Numbered from the stretch's first letter, positions 45,213-54,685 are shown. The stretch is DNA of 64,000 bases from Flavobacteriaceae bacterium (GCA_018401115.1 JAGYKX010000005.1:1136001-1200000), one strand, 5' to 3'. Program-made: numbers and translations. Notes: a model not told the origin generated them from the sequence alone.

Positions 45213-45632
45213 CTATATGCGGAAATTTTGTAAAAGTACCTGAATGTCTCGCTCAGGGGGCGGTGGGAAATAGTTTTCTGCAAGCTGTATATTGACAGCT
45301 TTTAAGGACAAGTCCAACACTGAAGTGAAAGCGAATGCCAACACAAACTGTGGGTTCAAATTTTTCACATCACTTTGTGTCAAATAATCATCTTCCACCT
45401 GAAAAGTTTGCACATCATTGGTACAGCAAGGGTTTTCAGGATGTTGGTGGTGAGGGTCTTTTTCCTCGCAAGGCATCTTCATGGGCATATCATCGCAGTG
45501 TGCCGTTTGTGCCGCAGAGAGTTGGATGGCATGATCTGTGCCGTTCATTTTGCAATGATGCGTACTCATGGCCAAGCCGATCTGGCTGGTCAGTAAAAGT
45601 ACAATGAGCAATATGGCTTTGATCTGTTTCAA
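45213..45632 (-). CDS. HYC_CC_PP family protein
   Basis: 139 residues. It carries a signal peptide (ILLIVLLLTSQIGLAMS), then the family hallmarks: HHC (His25-His26-Cys27), CC (69-70) and PPPP (123-126). A His/Met/Cys-rich linker (CDDMPMKMPCEEKDPHHQHP) supports metal binding. This Bacteroidota-specific family is frequently linked to copper-efflux genes, and the gene sits directly upstream of the CusA-like pump with a strong promoter. It probably acts in periplasmic copper handling. The gap 45099-45212 shows no obvious terminator, so read-through into the pump gene is likely. Confidence 0.88.
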   Translation of the reverse strand: MKQIKAILLIVLLLTSQIGLAMSTHHCKMNGTDHAIQLSAAQTAHCDDMPMKMPCEEKDPHHQHPENPCCTNDVQTFQVEDDYLTQSDVKNLNPQFVLAFAFTSVLDLSLKAVNIQLAENYFPPPPERDIQVLLQNFRI

Positions 45633-45647
45633 ATCGTTTGATTAACG

Positions 45648-45680
45648 CAAAGATAAGTAAAAAGGTTGTAATGGAGCAAA
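45648..45680 (-). promoter_or_regulatory. Predicted promoter of the metal-efflux cluster
   Basis: Minus strand TTTG (45677-45680), a 21-base spacer and an exact TATCTTTG at 45648-45655. The predicted start near 45641 is 9 bases from the ATG of the HYC_CC_PP gene. It is one of the best Bacteroidota promoter matches in the window. Confidence 0.65.
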
Positions 45681-45771
45681 ATGTGCATTTTTGCTTGTTC
45701 TTCCTTTTCTTTTGAATCTCTTCGATGCAGCTTTCAACGGAAAGCCTTAACTTTCTTTTTTCAACTTAAGT

Positions 45772-46917
45772 ATGGCGCGACAAAACCTTTTTCAATTTTT
45801 AAAAACATCGGAAAACAGGGCAGTCGCTTCTGTTTTTTTTGGTGTTTCCATTGTTTTTGGCGCATGGATCACGCGCCTGCCAGAAATCCAAAACAACCTC
45901 AATATTTCAGATGGTGCCTTGGGTACTGCACTGTTTTTTCTCCCGTTAGGGGCAGTAACGCTGCTTCCATTTTATTCTAAGATCATTTACGCTTTGGGTG
46001 AGCGCCAGGCCACCCTGTGGGGATTTATCATTTTGCTCTTGACAGCCATTGTGCCCGGGTACCTCACCGAGTATTCAGCCTTGTTGGTGAATTTTTATGT
46101 ATTGGGTTTGGCCATTGGGTTGACGGATGTATCGATGAATGCAGTGGCTGCCAACATAGAGCGCGAACGAGCAACAAGCGTAATGGGCATGTGCCATGGG
46201 TTTTTCAGTTTGGGCGGCATGCTCGGAGCCGTAATCGCTGCTGGTTTCTTGGCTTTGCGATGGCCTTTGCCACAGCAAATGTGGGTGATATGCGTAGTGC
46301 TTTTGGTGTTGGTTTTTGCCCAAAGAAGGCATCTGCTTAATGCCACTTCCCCCGAACTCAGCAAAGGCTTTCACTTCCCTCCCAAACAAGTGGTGTTACT
46401 GGCTTTGGTGGGCTTGTGCATCATGATGGTAGAGGGTGGTATTACCGATTGGAGCACCATTTATTTGACAAGAGAAATGGGCATGGCAGCACGTTATGCA
46501 GGGCTAGGCTTTGGTGGTTTTTCTTTGCTAATGGCACTGGGTCGCTTTCAGGCTGATGGCTTGCTCTTGCGCATAGGCATGCGGAAATTATTACTGGGTG
46601 GCATGATCCTAGGCGCCTTGGGTTTGGTTATTGTGCTGCTGCAATTCAAAGGCTTGGCCATTGTCGGTTTCAGCCTTTCAGGTTTGGGCTTTTCAGCTGT
46701 CATTCCTGCCCTTTTTGGTAAAGCCGCAAAAACACCCGGCATTTCTCCGGCTAAAGGTCTGGCTGCTGTGGCCTCTGCCGGTTACGTGGGTTGGTTGATT
46801 GCTCCCGTCACCATCGGTTGGCTTTCTGAAGCTTTTGGATTGAACTTCGGATTTGTTTTTCTATTGGGCTTAGTGGTTTTGGCTTTTGTGGTGAGCCTAA
46901 AAGTCCTGAGCCGTTAA
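45772..46917 (+). CDS. MFS transporter (12 TM)
   Basis: 381 residues, almost entirely hydrophobic, with about 12 helices. Family marks include FGVSIVFGAWITRLPEIQNNL in helix 1, the loop between helices 2 and 3, and GLTDVSMNAVAANIERE with MGMCHGFFSLGGMLGA. The latter is close to the YbjJ/FucP-like branch of the major facilitator superfamily that often moves sugars or small metabolites. The substrate is unknown. It converges on the esterase gene, and their stop codons overlap in a shared TTAA (46914-46917). Confidence 0.88.
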   Translation: MARQNLFQFLKTSENRAVASVFFGVSIVFGAWITRLPEIQNNLNISDGALGTALFFLPLGAVTLLPFYSKIIYALGERQATLWGFIILLLTAIVPGYLTEYSALLVNFYVLGLAIGLTDVSMNAVAANIERERATSVMGMCHGFFSLGGMLGAVIAAGFLALRWPLPQQMWVICVVLLVLVFAQRRHLLNATSPELSKGFHFPPKQVVLLALVGLCIMMVEGGITDWSTIYLTREMGMAARYAGLGFGGFSLLMALGRFQADGLLLRIGMRKLLLGGMILGALGLVIVLLQFKGLAIVGFSLSGLGFSAVIPALFGKAAKTPGISPAKGLAAVASAGYVGWLIAPVTIGWLSEAFGLNFGFVFLLGLVVLAFVVSLKVLSR

Positions 46918-47807
46918 CGGGTGAAATTCCGAGCAATAAACTTCAATCCCGTGGGTAATGATTCCCGCCAAAACTTCCAATCGTGCACACCATCTCTTAC
47001 CCGGTATTCATGGTTTACACCCCTACGCGTCATCGCTATGTGCAAGGAGGCGTTGCCAATGGCTAAGAAGTCATCGTCACCACAATCGAAGTAAACACGG
47101 ACGGAATTGAGATCGTCTACATTTTTCGTTTTCACAATCGACATCACGCTATTGGCATGAAAATGTTCGGTGAGCCTTTCGGATCCCTTCAAACCCCTAC
47201 CTATGCTGCGTCCCCAGTAATTATTGTAGCTGCGTTGCTCTGTCTGTAACAAATCTTCTTCAGTAACGACTGCAGAACTGTAGGCTGCTATGGCACCAAA
47301 CATATTGTGGTACTTTATACCCAACAATAAACTACCATGCCCACCCATGGAGAGGCCGGAAATCCCGCGGAATTGCTTCTCCTTTCTGATGCGGTAAGCA
47401 TTTTCTACTGTGGGAATCAATTCTTCCATAAACATGTCCTGATAGTTGTATGAACCATCGGCCTTGTTCATGTACAAACGGTCATCGCCATCTGGCATAA
47501 TAATAATCATGGGAGGGAGGTTGCCGGCTTCTACTTCATGGTCCACCAAACGCTGTACATCTCCAAACTGTATCCAGTCGCGCTCATCTCCAGTAAAGCC
47601 ATTCAACAGATACACCACGGGATAAAGCCTTTCCGAATGATCGTAGCCATCGGGTAAATACACCGAATAGCGAATGTCTGTATTCAAAATTTTGCTATTG
47701 AAAGAAAGGCTTTCCATCACCTTGCTTTGGCCGAAACTGAGTGAGCCGGCCAATAAGAAGCAGAGCAAGATAAAGGAAAAACGGCTTAGGGTGAGGGTTT
47801 TTTTCAT
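46914..47807 (-). CDS. Secreted esterase family alpha/beta hydrolase
   Basis: 297 residues. A signal peptide (FILLCFLLAGSLSFG) is followed by an esterase D / Fes-like fold: YSVYLPDGYDHSERLYPVVYLLNGF, IIIMPDGDD, the nucleophile elbow ISGLSMGGHGS (Ser153), VYFDCGDDDFL (acid) and a late His in VRDGVHDWKFW. It probably hydrolyses acyl or feruloyl esters, or acts as an acyltransferase outside the inner membrane. The substrate is unknown. Confidence 0.88.
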   Translation of the reverse strand: MKKTLTLSRFSFILLCFLLAGSLSFGQSKVMESLSFNSKILNTDIRYSVYLPDGYDHSERLYPVVYLLNGFTGDERDWIQFGDVQRLVDHEVEAGNLPPMIIIMPDGDDRLYMNKADGSYNYQDMFMEELIPTVENAYRIRKEKQFRGISGLSMGGHGSLLLGIKYHNMFGAIAAYSSAVVTEEDLLQTEQRSYNNYWGRSIGRGLKGSERLTEHFHANSVMSIVKTKNVDDLNSVRVYFDCGDDDFLAIGNASLHIAMTRRGVNHEYRVRDGVHDWKFWRESLPTGLKFIARNFTR

Positions 47808-47928
47808 GTCGTTTGTGCTTTTGCAGCCTCAATTTAATGAAGTTCTTGAGAGTGCTGAAATTTTATGGGCTCAATCGGTTCCTTAAGGATAGCCAACCGA
47901 CCTAATGGGCCAAAGAGTACTTGATTTG

Positions 47929-47961
47929 TTTGCAAGGAAACCGCTAAAAACCATATCTTAG
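47929..47961 (+). promoter_or_regulatory. Predicted promoter of glpK-glpD
   Basis: TTTG at 47929-47932, a 21-base spacer and TATCTTAG at 47954-47961 (one mismatch to TAnnTTTG). Start near 47968, 20 bases before the glpK ATG. Confidence 0.4.
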
Positions 47962-47987
47962 GAATTCTGTAATCAATCAGCTTTTTT

Positions 47988-49481
47988 ATGTCTCAATACA
48001 TCATCACCATAGATGCCGGCACCACCAGCGAGCGGGCGATTATTTTCAATCACGAGGGCGAAATCGTCAATACTTCCCAAAAAGAGTTTGAACAGTTTTA
48101 TCCCAAACCCGGCTGGGTGGAGCATAGTCCCTTAGAAATATGGGAAACGCAAAAGTTCACCATCAACGATGTGCTCGATAAGCAAGGGCTGAAAGCTTCG
48201 GACATTGCCGCCATTGGCATTACCAACCAACGCGAAACCACTTTGGTGTGGGACCGCAAAACAGGCAAGGCCATTTTCAAAGCCATCGTTTGGCAAGACC
48301 GCAGAACGGCCGATTATTGCGAAGACCTGAAGCAAAAAGATGGCCTGATTGAAAAGGTGCAGGACAAAACAGGGCTATTGCTGGATGCTTATTTTTCAGC
48401 TTCTAAAATCCGATGGATCTTAGACCATGTGGAGGGTGCCCAAGAGCGAGCCGAAAAAGGTGAGTTGATCTTTGGTACGGTCGACAGTTGGCTGTTGTGG
48501 AAGCTGACAGGTGGGGAAGTCCATGCCACGGATGTGACCAATGCCAGCCGAACCATGTTGTACAACATCCACGACCTGCAATGGGACGATGAGTTATTGG
48601 CACTCTTCAACATTCCTAAAAAAATGATGCCGGAAGTCAAAGACAGTAGCGATCATTTTGGGGAAACCGACCCCGCTTTGTTTGGCGCTTCCATTCCCAT
48701 TGGAGGCGTAGCAGGCGATCAGCAGTCTGCTTTGTTTGGGCAGATGTGCATATTGCCCGGCATGGTGAAAAATACCTATGGCACCGGTTGTTTTTTGGTA
48801 ATGAACACAGGCAATAAGGTGATCAAATCAAAACACAAGCTGCTTTCTACCATTGCCTGGAAAATTGGAGATGAGGTAAATTATGCGCTGGAAGGCAGTA
48901 TTTTTATTGGAGGTGCCATTGTGCAATGGCTACGCGACAACGTGCATTTTATCGATGAATCTTCGGAAGTAGAGGCGCTGGCCAAAACCGTAAAAGACAA
49001 TGGCGGGGTATATTTTGTACCCGGTTTTGTAGGCTTGGGGGCTCCGCATTGGGACCAATATAGTACCGGCCTGTTGATTGGCCTAACAAGAGGCACCCAA
49101 AAAGGCCATATCGCCAGAGCCGCTTTGGAAGCCTTGGCCTTACAAAGCATGGAAGTGATCAAAACAATGGCCTTAGATGCGAAGATAGATTTAAAAGAAC
49201 TGCGCGTAGATGGTGGTGCTTCGGCCAATGATTTGCTGATGCAAATTCAATCGGATGTTACCGGGCTTAAAATTGTACGTCCGAGCTTGTTGGAAACCAC
49301 GGCTCAGGGTGCGGCCTTCTTAGCCGGTTTGGCCGTTGGCTATTGGGAGAGTCCGGAGGAAATTAAAAAATTATGGAAGGCAGGTAAAACCTTTTCACCC
49401 CATGCCGATGCCATGGAAGATGTGGTGAAACAATGGAGCAGGGCAGTAGAACGTGCTAAAAACTGGTTAGAACACGCATAA
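47988..49481 (+). CDS. glpK: Glycerol kinase
   Basis: 497 residues, normal length for this FGGY-family kinase. It phosphorylates glycerol to sn-glycerol-3-phosphate. Motifs are IITIDAGTTSERAIIFN (phosphate loop), GITNQRETTLVWDR, WQDRRTADYC, GTVDSWLLWKLTGG, GGVAGDQQSALFGQ, KNTYGTGCFLVMNTG and LRVDGGASANDLLMQIQSD. It precedes glpD by 8 bases, so glycerol is phosphorylated and then oxidised by the products of one operon. No glycerol facilitator gene is adjacent. Confidence 0.97.
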   Translation: MSQYIITIDAGTTSERAIIFNHEGEIVNTSQKEFEQFYPKPGWVEHSPLEIWETQKFTINDVLDKQGLKASDIAAIGITNQRETTLVWDRKTGKAIFKAIVWQDRRTADYCEDLKQKDGLIEKVQDKTGLLLDAYFSASKIRWILDHVEGAQERAEKGELIFGTVDSWLLWKLTGGEVHATDVTNASRTMLYNIHDLQWDDELLALFNIPKKMMPEVKDSSDHFGETDPALFGASIPIGGVAGDQQSALFGQMCILPGMVKNTYGTGCFLVMNTGNKVIKSKHKLLSTIAWKIGDEVNYALEGSIFIGGAIVQWLRDNVHFIDESSEVEALAKTVKDNGGVYFVPGFVGLGAPHWDQYSTGLLIGLTRGTQKGHIARAALEALALQSMEVIKTMALDAKIDLKELRVDGGASANDLLMQIQSDVTGLKIVRPSLLETTAQGAAFLAGLAVGYWESPEEIKKLWKAGKTFSPHADAMEDVVKQWSRAVERAKNWLEHA

Positions 49482-49489
49482 CAGAAGAG

Positions 49490-51088
49490 ATGATGAAGAG
49501 AGAAAAAATGCTAAAGCAGCTCAAGAAACAAAAAGAGCCTTGGGACATAGTGGTTATTGGTGGCGGAGCCACCGGTTTGGGTGTGGCCGTAGATGCCTCT
49601 TCCAGAGGCTATTCCACCCTTTTATTAGAACAACACGATTTTGCCAAAGGCACCTCTAGCCGTAGCACCAAATTAGTGCATGGTGGGGTGCGCTACTTAC
49701 AGCAAGGAGATATTTCTTTGGTGCTGGAAGCCCTGAAAGAACGAGGCCTGATGATTAAAAACGCCCCGCATTTGGTGAAAAATCAAGCCTTTGTCATCCC
49801 CAACTATGAATGGTGGGACGGCCCTTTTTATCAGGTAGGCCTGAAGGTCTATGACCTGATGTCGGGCAAGCTGGGCATAGGTTCAAGTAAAAAATTATCC
49901 AAGGAAGATACTGTCAAGTACATTCCCACCATAGGCCAAGAAGGCCTAAAAGGAGGCGTGGTGTATTACGATGGGCAGTTTGACGATGCACGTATGGCCC
50001 TCAGTTTGGCCAAAACGGCCAAGCAATTCAATGCTGCGGTATTGAATTACTTTGAAGTAACGGGATTGCAGAAAAATGAGGAAGGCATCATCAACGGATT
50101 AACCGCCAAAGATGTAGAAACAGGAAAGGAGCACACCATCCATGCCAAAACCGTCATCAATGCCACCGGTGTTTTTGCAGACAAGGTCAAGCAAATGGAT
50201 GAGCCCGATGTCAAAGACATGATACAGCCCAGCCAGGGCATTCACTTGGTGGTGGACAAGTCTTTTTTACCCGATCAATACGCCATTATGGTACCACAGA
50301 CCAAAGATGGGCGCGTAATGTTTGCCGTGCCTTGGCACGATAAAGTGGTGCTGGGTACCACCGACACCATGATTGAAAAGCCTACCTTAGAGCCACAGCC
50401 TACCGAACAAGAGATTGATTTTATCCTAGAAACGGCAGGGCAGTATTTGCTCAAAAAGCCCACGCGAGCCGATGTGCTCAGCGTCTTTTCCGGTTTGCGT
50501 CCTTTGGCCAAACCCGAGGGCGAAGGCAAGTCCACCAAAGAGATATCGCGCCACCACAAGGTGATGATTTCTCAGGCCGGACTGATTACCATCATCGGGG
50601 GCAAGTGGACCACCTACCGCAAGATGGCAGAAGACACGGTAGACAATGCCATTTTGATTGGCGCCCTGCCTGAGCGCAAGTGCATCACGGCCAACCTACC
50701 CATTTATGGCTACGACAAAAACCTGGAACTCACCACCGACCCCTTAGCGGTGTATGGCACGGAGAAAAACCAGTTGATGGAGTTGGAAGAAGAAACCCCT
50801 GCTTTGGCCGAAATGCTAAGCCATACCTTGCCCTTGCGCAAGTCGCAGGTGGTTTGGGCGGCACGCCACGAAATGGCACGCACCGTAGAGGATATGTTGG
50901 CCCGCAGGGTGCGCGGCTTATTTTTAGATGCCCGTGAAAGCCTACGGGTAGCACCGGAGGTAGCGCAAATCATAGCCGAAGAATTAGGCCAAGACCAAGC
51001 CTGGATCGACCAGCAGCTCAAAGCCTTTGGCGAGGTAGCCCAGCATTACTTGTTGAAAAGCGAAAGTAGTCTCCTACATCCTGCTTGA
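49490..51088 (+). CDS. glpD: Glycerol-3-phosphate dehydrogenase (FAD, GlpD/GlpA type)
   Basis: 532 residues. The FAD-binding signature is IVVIGGGATGLGVAVDASSRGYSTLLLEQHDFAKGTSSRSTKLVHGGVRYLQ. Further conserved blocks are YYDGQFDDARMALSLAKTA, ATGVFADKV, MFAVPWHDKVVLGTTDT, VLSVFSGLRPLA and GGKWTTYRKMAEDTVD. The C-terminal helical domain contains WAARHEMARTVEDMLARRVR. It oxidises glycerol-3-phosphate to dihydroxyacetone phosphate and passes electrons to the quinone pool at the inner membrane. The second of two consecutive ATGs (49493) is equally possible. Confidence 0.96.
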   Translation: MMKREKMLKQLKKQKEPWDIVVIGGGATGLGVAVDASSRGYSTLLLEQHDFAKGTSSRSTKLVHGGVRYLQQGDISLVLEALKERGLMIKNAPHLVKNQAFVIPNYEWWDGPFYQVGLKVYDLMSGKLGIGSSKKLSKEDTVKYIPTIGQEGLKGGVVYYDGQFDDARMALSLAKTAKQFNAAVLNYFEVTGLQKNEEGIINGLTAKDVETGKEHTIHAKTVINATGVFADKVKQMDEPDVKDMIQPSQGIHLVVDKSFLPDQYAIMVPQTKDGRVMFAVPWHDKVVLGTTDTMIEKPTLEPQPTEQEIDFILETAGQYLLKKPTRADVLSVFSGLRPLAKPEGEGKSTKEISRHHKVMISQAGLITIIGGKWTTYRKMAEDTVDNAILIGALPERKCITANLPIYGYDKNLELTTDPLAVYGTEKNQLMELEEETPALAEMLSHTLPLRKSQVVWAARHEMARTVEDMLARRVRGLFLDARESLRVAPEVAQIIAEELGQDQAWIDQQLKAFGEVAQHYLLKSESSLLHPA

Positions 51089-51168
51089 TCATAAAATTTC
51101 GAAATTGAGCAAGATGATTAGCCGATGGGGCATTCAATAGAATTTAGAAATGGAAACCATTGAATCTG

Positions 51169-51378
51169 CTATCTATACATGATCAATCGAACTGCATAGT
51201 AGAAGAGCCCGAGCGTTAAATAAAAGGCCCCAAACCACCCAAAGGTGCTGTCAAATTTCAGATCGAAACAATAATCGTAAGCCAAAATACCAAAGTAGGG
51301 CAGGCTGGAAAGAAAAAATAAGGGAACAGCCAGGTGATGCCCCGGTTTAGCGGCTAAAGTCTGCGTATGATCGTCCAA
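51169..51378 (-). CDS. Small putative membrane protein, unknown
   Basis: 69 residues from a TTG at 51378; no ATG is available in frame. Two hydrophobic segments (about 17-34 AVPLFFLSSLPYFGILAY and 46-66 FGWFGAFYLTLGLFYYAVRL) suggest a hairpin in the membrane. I recognise no family. It is convergent with glpD and divergent from the PhoD-like relic. It could be spurious, but the paired helices and charged ends look protein-like. Confidence 0.45.
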   Translation of the reverse strand: MDDHTQTLAAKPGHHLAVPLFFLSSLPYFGILAYDYCFDLKFDSTFGWFGAFYLTLGLFYYAVRLIMYR

Positions 51379-51545
51379 AGTTTTGTGCGTTTGTACAGAC
51401 TAACGCTGAAGGGATTGAAAGGTCTAGTCAATGTGATGAACGGGAGCATCTCTTTATAAAATGTAAATGCAAGATGAAGAGAACACAACATTACCGTAAC
51501 AGCCCTTTCAAGAACCCTATGTACCTTGCACAAAATCTTTGGACC

Positions 51546-52551
51546 ATGAAAAAACTACTTTTCTTTTGCTTTCTGTTTTCAACTTCCTTGAGTTGGGCGC
51601 AAGACGTAACAAACAACAAAGTCTTACAAACCATCGCTTTAGGCTCATGCAATCGCCAAGAAGCTCCACAACCCATGTGGCCGCTGATCACTCAGCATAA
51701 CCCTGACCTTTGGATTTGGCTGGGAGATAATATTTATGGCGATACCAATGACATGCAGGTGATGAAGGACAAATACAATAGGCAAAAGTCTAACCCCGGC
51801 TATCAAGCAACTGATTGCCCAAACAGAAGTCATTGGCATTTGGGACGATCATGATTTTGGCGTCAACGATGGGGGAAAAGAATACCCAAAGAGAGCTGAA
51901 AGCAAAGCCTTGATGTTCGACTTTCTGGATGTTCCTAAGGATCATCCGGCACAGAAAAGAGAAGCTGCATATCAGTCGTATCTTTACGGAGAAGGTGATC
52001 AGAAGGTAAAAATTATTTTGTTGGACGCCCGATACGACAGAGATGCTTTGGAAAGAGAAAATAGGAGATATCAGAAAAATTGGGAGGGTAAAATCATGTC
52101 TGATGAACAATGGAACTGGTTAGAAAAAGAATTAGCGGCCAACGAAGCCAATATCCACATCATTGCTTCGGGTATCCAGTTCATTGCTACAGAGCATCCT
52201 TATGAAAAATGGGAAAACTTCCCTAAAGAAAGACAGCGGATGCTGGATGTAATTGTGAAAACCCAAGCCAACAACGTTTTGATGCTCAGCGGTGACCGTC
52301 ATATTTCTGAATTGGCTTCTTATCACGTGCCCGGTTACGGCATGATTTATGATTTCACGTCAAGCGGCATGACGCACAGTTATTCTTCGAGCACTGAATA
52401 CAATTCTTACCGCATGGGTAAACTCATCACAGACAAAAGTTTTGGGCTCATGCAATTGCTTTGGGCAGAAGATGAGGTTAAATTGACGATAGAAATGAGA
52501 AGTGAAACGGATGAAGTGCAAGATCGTGCAGAAATCGTTTTTCAGAAGTAA
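51546..52551 (+). pseudogene. PhoD-like alkaline phosphatase/phosphodiesterase, frameshifted
   Basis: The first part (from ATG 51546) has a signal peptide and the start of a PhoD-type phosphatase: LGSCNRQEAPQPMW and WLGDNIYGD (metal Asp/Asn). After NPGYQ the frame runs into a stop at about 51854. The +1 frame continues as QLIAQTEVIGIWDDHDFGVNDGG, then KEYPKRAESKALMFDFLDV, LLDARYDRD and LMLSGDRHISE to 52551. One extra A in CAAG near 51804-51806 explains the break: TATCAGCAACTG would read Y-Q-Q-L. The repaired protein would have about 335 residues. Its role would be hydrolysis of phosphodiesters or phospholipids in the periplasm. It is either a recent pseudogene or a sequencing indel. Confidence 0.85.
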
Positions 52552-52577
52552 ATTTACCACCTAGAAAGTAGAAGATT

Positions 52578-53450
52578 ATGCGATTCCTTACCCTCTTATG
52601 TTTACTTACCATGCCATTCACTGCCTTTGCACAACAATTAGACATTCAAGGCCACCGAGGTGCGAGAGGCTTGTTGCCGGAAAATACAATTCCTGCCTTT
52701 ATCCGAGCTTTGGATGAAGGAGTAACAACGCTAGAACTAGATGTGGTGATTACGGCTGACGGGCAAGTGGTGGTTTCGCATGAACCTTATATGTCGGCTT
52801 CAATTTGCCAGAAGCCTGATGGGTCACGCATCAATAAAAGTGATAGTAGAGAGCACAATATTTTTGAGATGACTTTTGAAGAAGTTGCTGCCTACGATTG
52901 CGGTTCTACGGGTAATCCGGGTTTTGAAAATCAAAAACCCATGAAAGTGCATAAACCGTTGCTTTCTGCGATGTTAAAGGCAGCCGAAGCACATGTCAAA
53001 AACAATCAGTTGGCGGCTGTCAACTACAATGTGGAAATCAAAAGCAGCCCGGCCGGAGATGAGGTCTTCCACCCCGATGTTGCTACTTTTTCTCGTTTGG
53101 TTTTGGCAGTGCTGAATAAGCACTTACCCAAGTCGCGCTACACCATTCAAAGTTTTGATTTCAGGGTGCTGAAACATTTACAGAAAGAATACCCCGATGT
53201 CACTTTGGTAGCATTGGTAGAAAACGCAAGAAAATACCAAACCCTCATCGAAGATTTAGGCTTCACACCTGCTGTTTTTAGCCCCAATCATTTTTTCCTC
53301 ACCAAAGAAATGGTTGATCATTGCCATGAAAAAGGTATGAAAGTAGTTCCATGGACGGTGAATGACAGGGAAAGAATGCAAAAACTGGTTGAAATGGGCG
53401 TTGACGGCATCATTACAGACTACCCAGACAGGGCAAAAGACTTAAACTAA
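52578..53450 (+). CDS. Glycerophosphodiester phosphodiesterase, exported
   Basis: 290 residues with a signal peptide (LTLLCLLTMPFTAFAQ). GDPD-fold motifs are QGHRGARGLLPENTIPAFIRALDEG (catalytic His and Arg), LELDVVITADGQVVVSHEP (Glu, Asp and second His), NVEIKSSP and the late VPWTVNDRERMQKLVEMGVDGIITDYPD. It splits glycerophosphodiesters such as glycerophosphocholine into an alcohol and glycerol-3-phosphate, which glpD can then oxidise. It follows the PhoD-like gene by 26 bases, giving a phosphodiester-degradation group. Confidence 0.93.
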   Translation: MRFLTLLCLLTMPFTAFAQQLDIQGHRGARGLLPENTIPAFIRALDEGVTTLELDVVITADGQVVVSHEPYMSASICQKPDGSRINKSDSREHNIFEMTFEEVAAYDCGSTGNPGFENQKPMKVHKPLLSAMLKAAEAHVKNNQLAAVNYNVEIKSSPAGDEVFHPDVATFSRLVLAVLNKHLPKSRYTIQSFDFRVLKHLQKEYPDVTLVALVENARKYQTLIEDLGFTPAVFSPNHFFLTKEMVDHCHEKGMKVVPWTVNDRERMQKLVEMGVDGIITDYPDRAKDLN

Positions 53451-53496
53451 ATTCATCTAAAAAGGCCAATGCATTTTTTAGTTATGCATAAGTCTT

Positions 53497-53504
53497 TATT
53501 TTTG
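53497..53504 (+). promoter_or_regulatory. Predicted -7 box of the acetyltransferase-PfkB pair
   Basis: TATTTTTG, an exact TAnnTTTG match, with a start near 53511 and the ATG at 53522. No clear TTG at -33. Confidence 0.45.
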
Positions 53505-53521
53505 GTTTTCCGCCAGAGTAA

Positions 53522-54685
53522 ATGAAGCTGATAGAAGTCACGCATCCTTCCTTAGAAAATAGGTTTTTAGAATTGTCTCGCCAGTTTTATGCAGGCGAGC
53601 CTGCCTACATACAACCTTTAGACAAAGACATTCGACTGGTTTTTGATCCGGAAAAGAACAAACGTTTTAAAGATGGTGAAGCCATTCGTTGGATATTGGA
53701 AGACGATCAAGGCCTTCTCATTGGAAGAGTAGCAGCCTTTACAAGTAAATCCATGTCACGCGCTCACGACCAACCCACAGGAGGGATGGGCTTTTTTGAA
53801 TGCATCGATAACCAAGAGGCTGCCAACGTACTTTTTGATGCTGCCAAAAATTGGCTGCAAGAACGGGGCATGGAAGCCATGGATGGCCCTATTAATTTTG
53901 GAGATCGTAATAATTGGTGGGGACTTTTGGTAGATGGGTTCTATGAACCGAATTATCAGATGCACTACAATTATTTTTATTATCAAAAGTTGTTTGAAAA
54001 TTATGGTTTCAAAACCCTCTTCAAGCAATACACCTACAAACGCCCCATGGGTGGAGAAGTGGGCATTGATGAAAAAATGTACCAAAGAGGAGAGATTACG
54101 CTTTCTGATCCCGATTATACTTTTCGTCATTTAACCCGCTCGGAGTATCGCAAGTTACCGGAATATTTTCTTGAGGTGTACAACAAAGCTTGGGTGGGGC
54201 ACAAGGGTGTAAAGCCAATGAGTAAACTTCAGGCAGAGGCGACCTTTAAACAAATGAAACCCGTAGCGGATATGAAGTTGATTTGGTTTGCCTTTTACAA
54301 GGAAAAACCCATTGCTTTTTTCATTTCCATGCCAGAGCTCAATCAATTGTTCAAGCACCTTAATGGGAAATGGAACATCTGGAGTAAACTTAAGTTGTAT
54401 TATCTGTTAAAAACCAATGCTTGTAAGAAGGCCTTAGGGATTGTTTTTGGGGTAGTACCCGAACATCAAAGAAAAGGGGTAGAAAGTGCTTTGGTCATAG
54501 CCTATACGAGAATGGCCTGGAAAAAGAATTTTCAATACAATGATTTTGAAATGAACTGGATTGGCGATTTCAATCCAAAAATGATGAGGGTCGTCGAGCA
54601 AATAGGTGGTAAACTGCACAAAACACATATCACCTACCGAATGCTCTTCAATGAAACGAACGAAGAACAAAAGAAAAATGAGTAA
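53522..54685 (+). CDS. GNAT-superfamily acyltransferase-like protein, unknown substrate
   Basis: 387 residues, cytosolic. It resembles a Bacteroidota family annotated as GNAT acetyltransferases. The N-terminal half contains GEPAYIQPLDKDIRLVFDPEKN, GRVAAFTSK and GPINFGDRNNWWGLLVDGF. The C-terminal half has a GNAT-like acyl-CoA loop (GIVFGVVPEHQRKGVESALVIAY), where the usual RGKG signature appears as QRKGVESAL. No substrate can be assigned. It overlaps the PfkB kinase gene by 8 bp. Confidence 0.75.
   Translation: MKLIEVTHPSLENRFLELSRQFYAGEPAYIQPLDKDIRLVFDPEKNKRFKDGEAIRWILEDDQGLLIGRVAAFTSKSMSRAHDQPTGGMGFFECIDNQEAANVLFDAAKNWLQERGMEAMDGPINFGDRNNWWGLLVDGFYEPNYQMHYNYFYYQKLFENYGFKTLFKQYTYKRPMGGEVGIDEKMYQRGEITLSDPDYTFRHLTRSEYRKLPEYFLEVYNKAWVGHKGVKPMSKLQAEATFKQMKPVADMKLIWFAFYKEKPIAFFISMPELNQLFKHLNGKWNIWSKLKLYYLLKTNACKKALGIVFGVVPEHQRKGVESALVIAYTRMAWKKNFQYNDFEMNWIGDFNPKMMRVVEQIGGKLHKTHITYRMLFNETNEEQKKNE

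Noticed and set aside
46914..46917. TTAA overlap of the MFS and esterase stop codons as a transposon target site
   Set aside because: It is simply two convergent stop codons sharing four bases; no insertion-like sequence is present.
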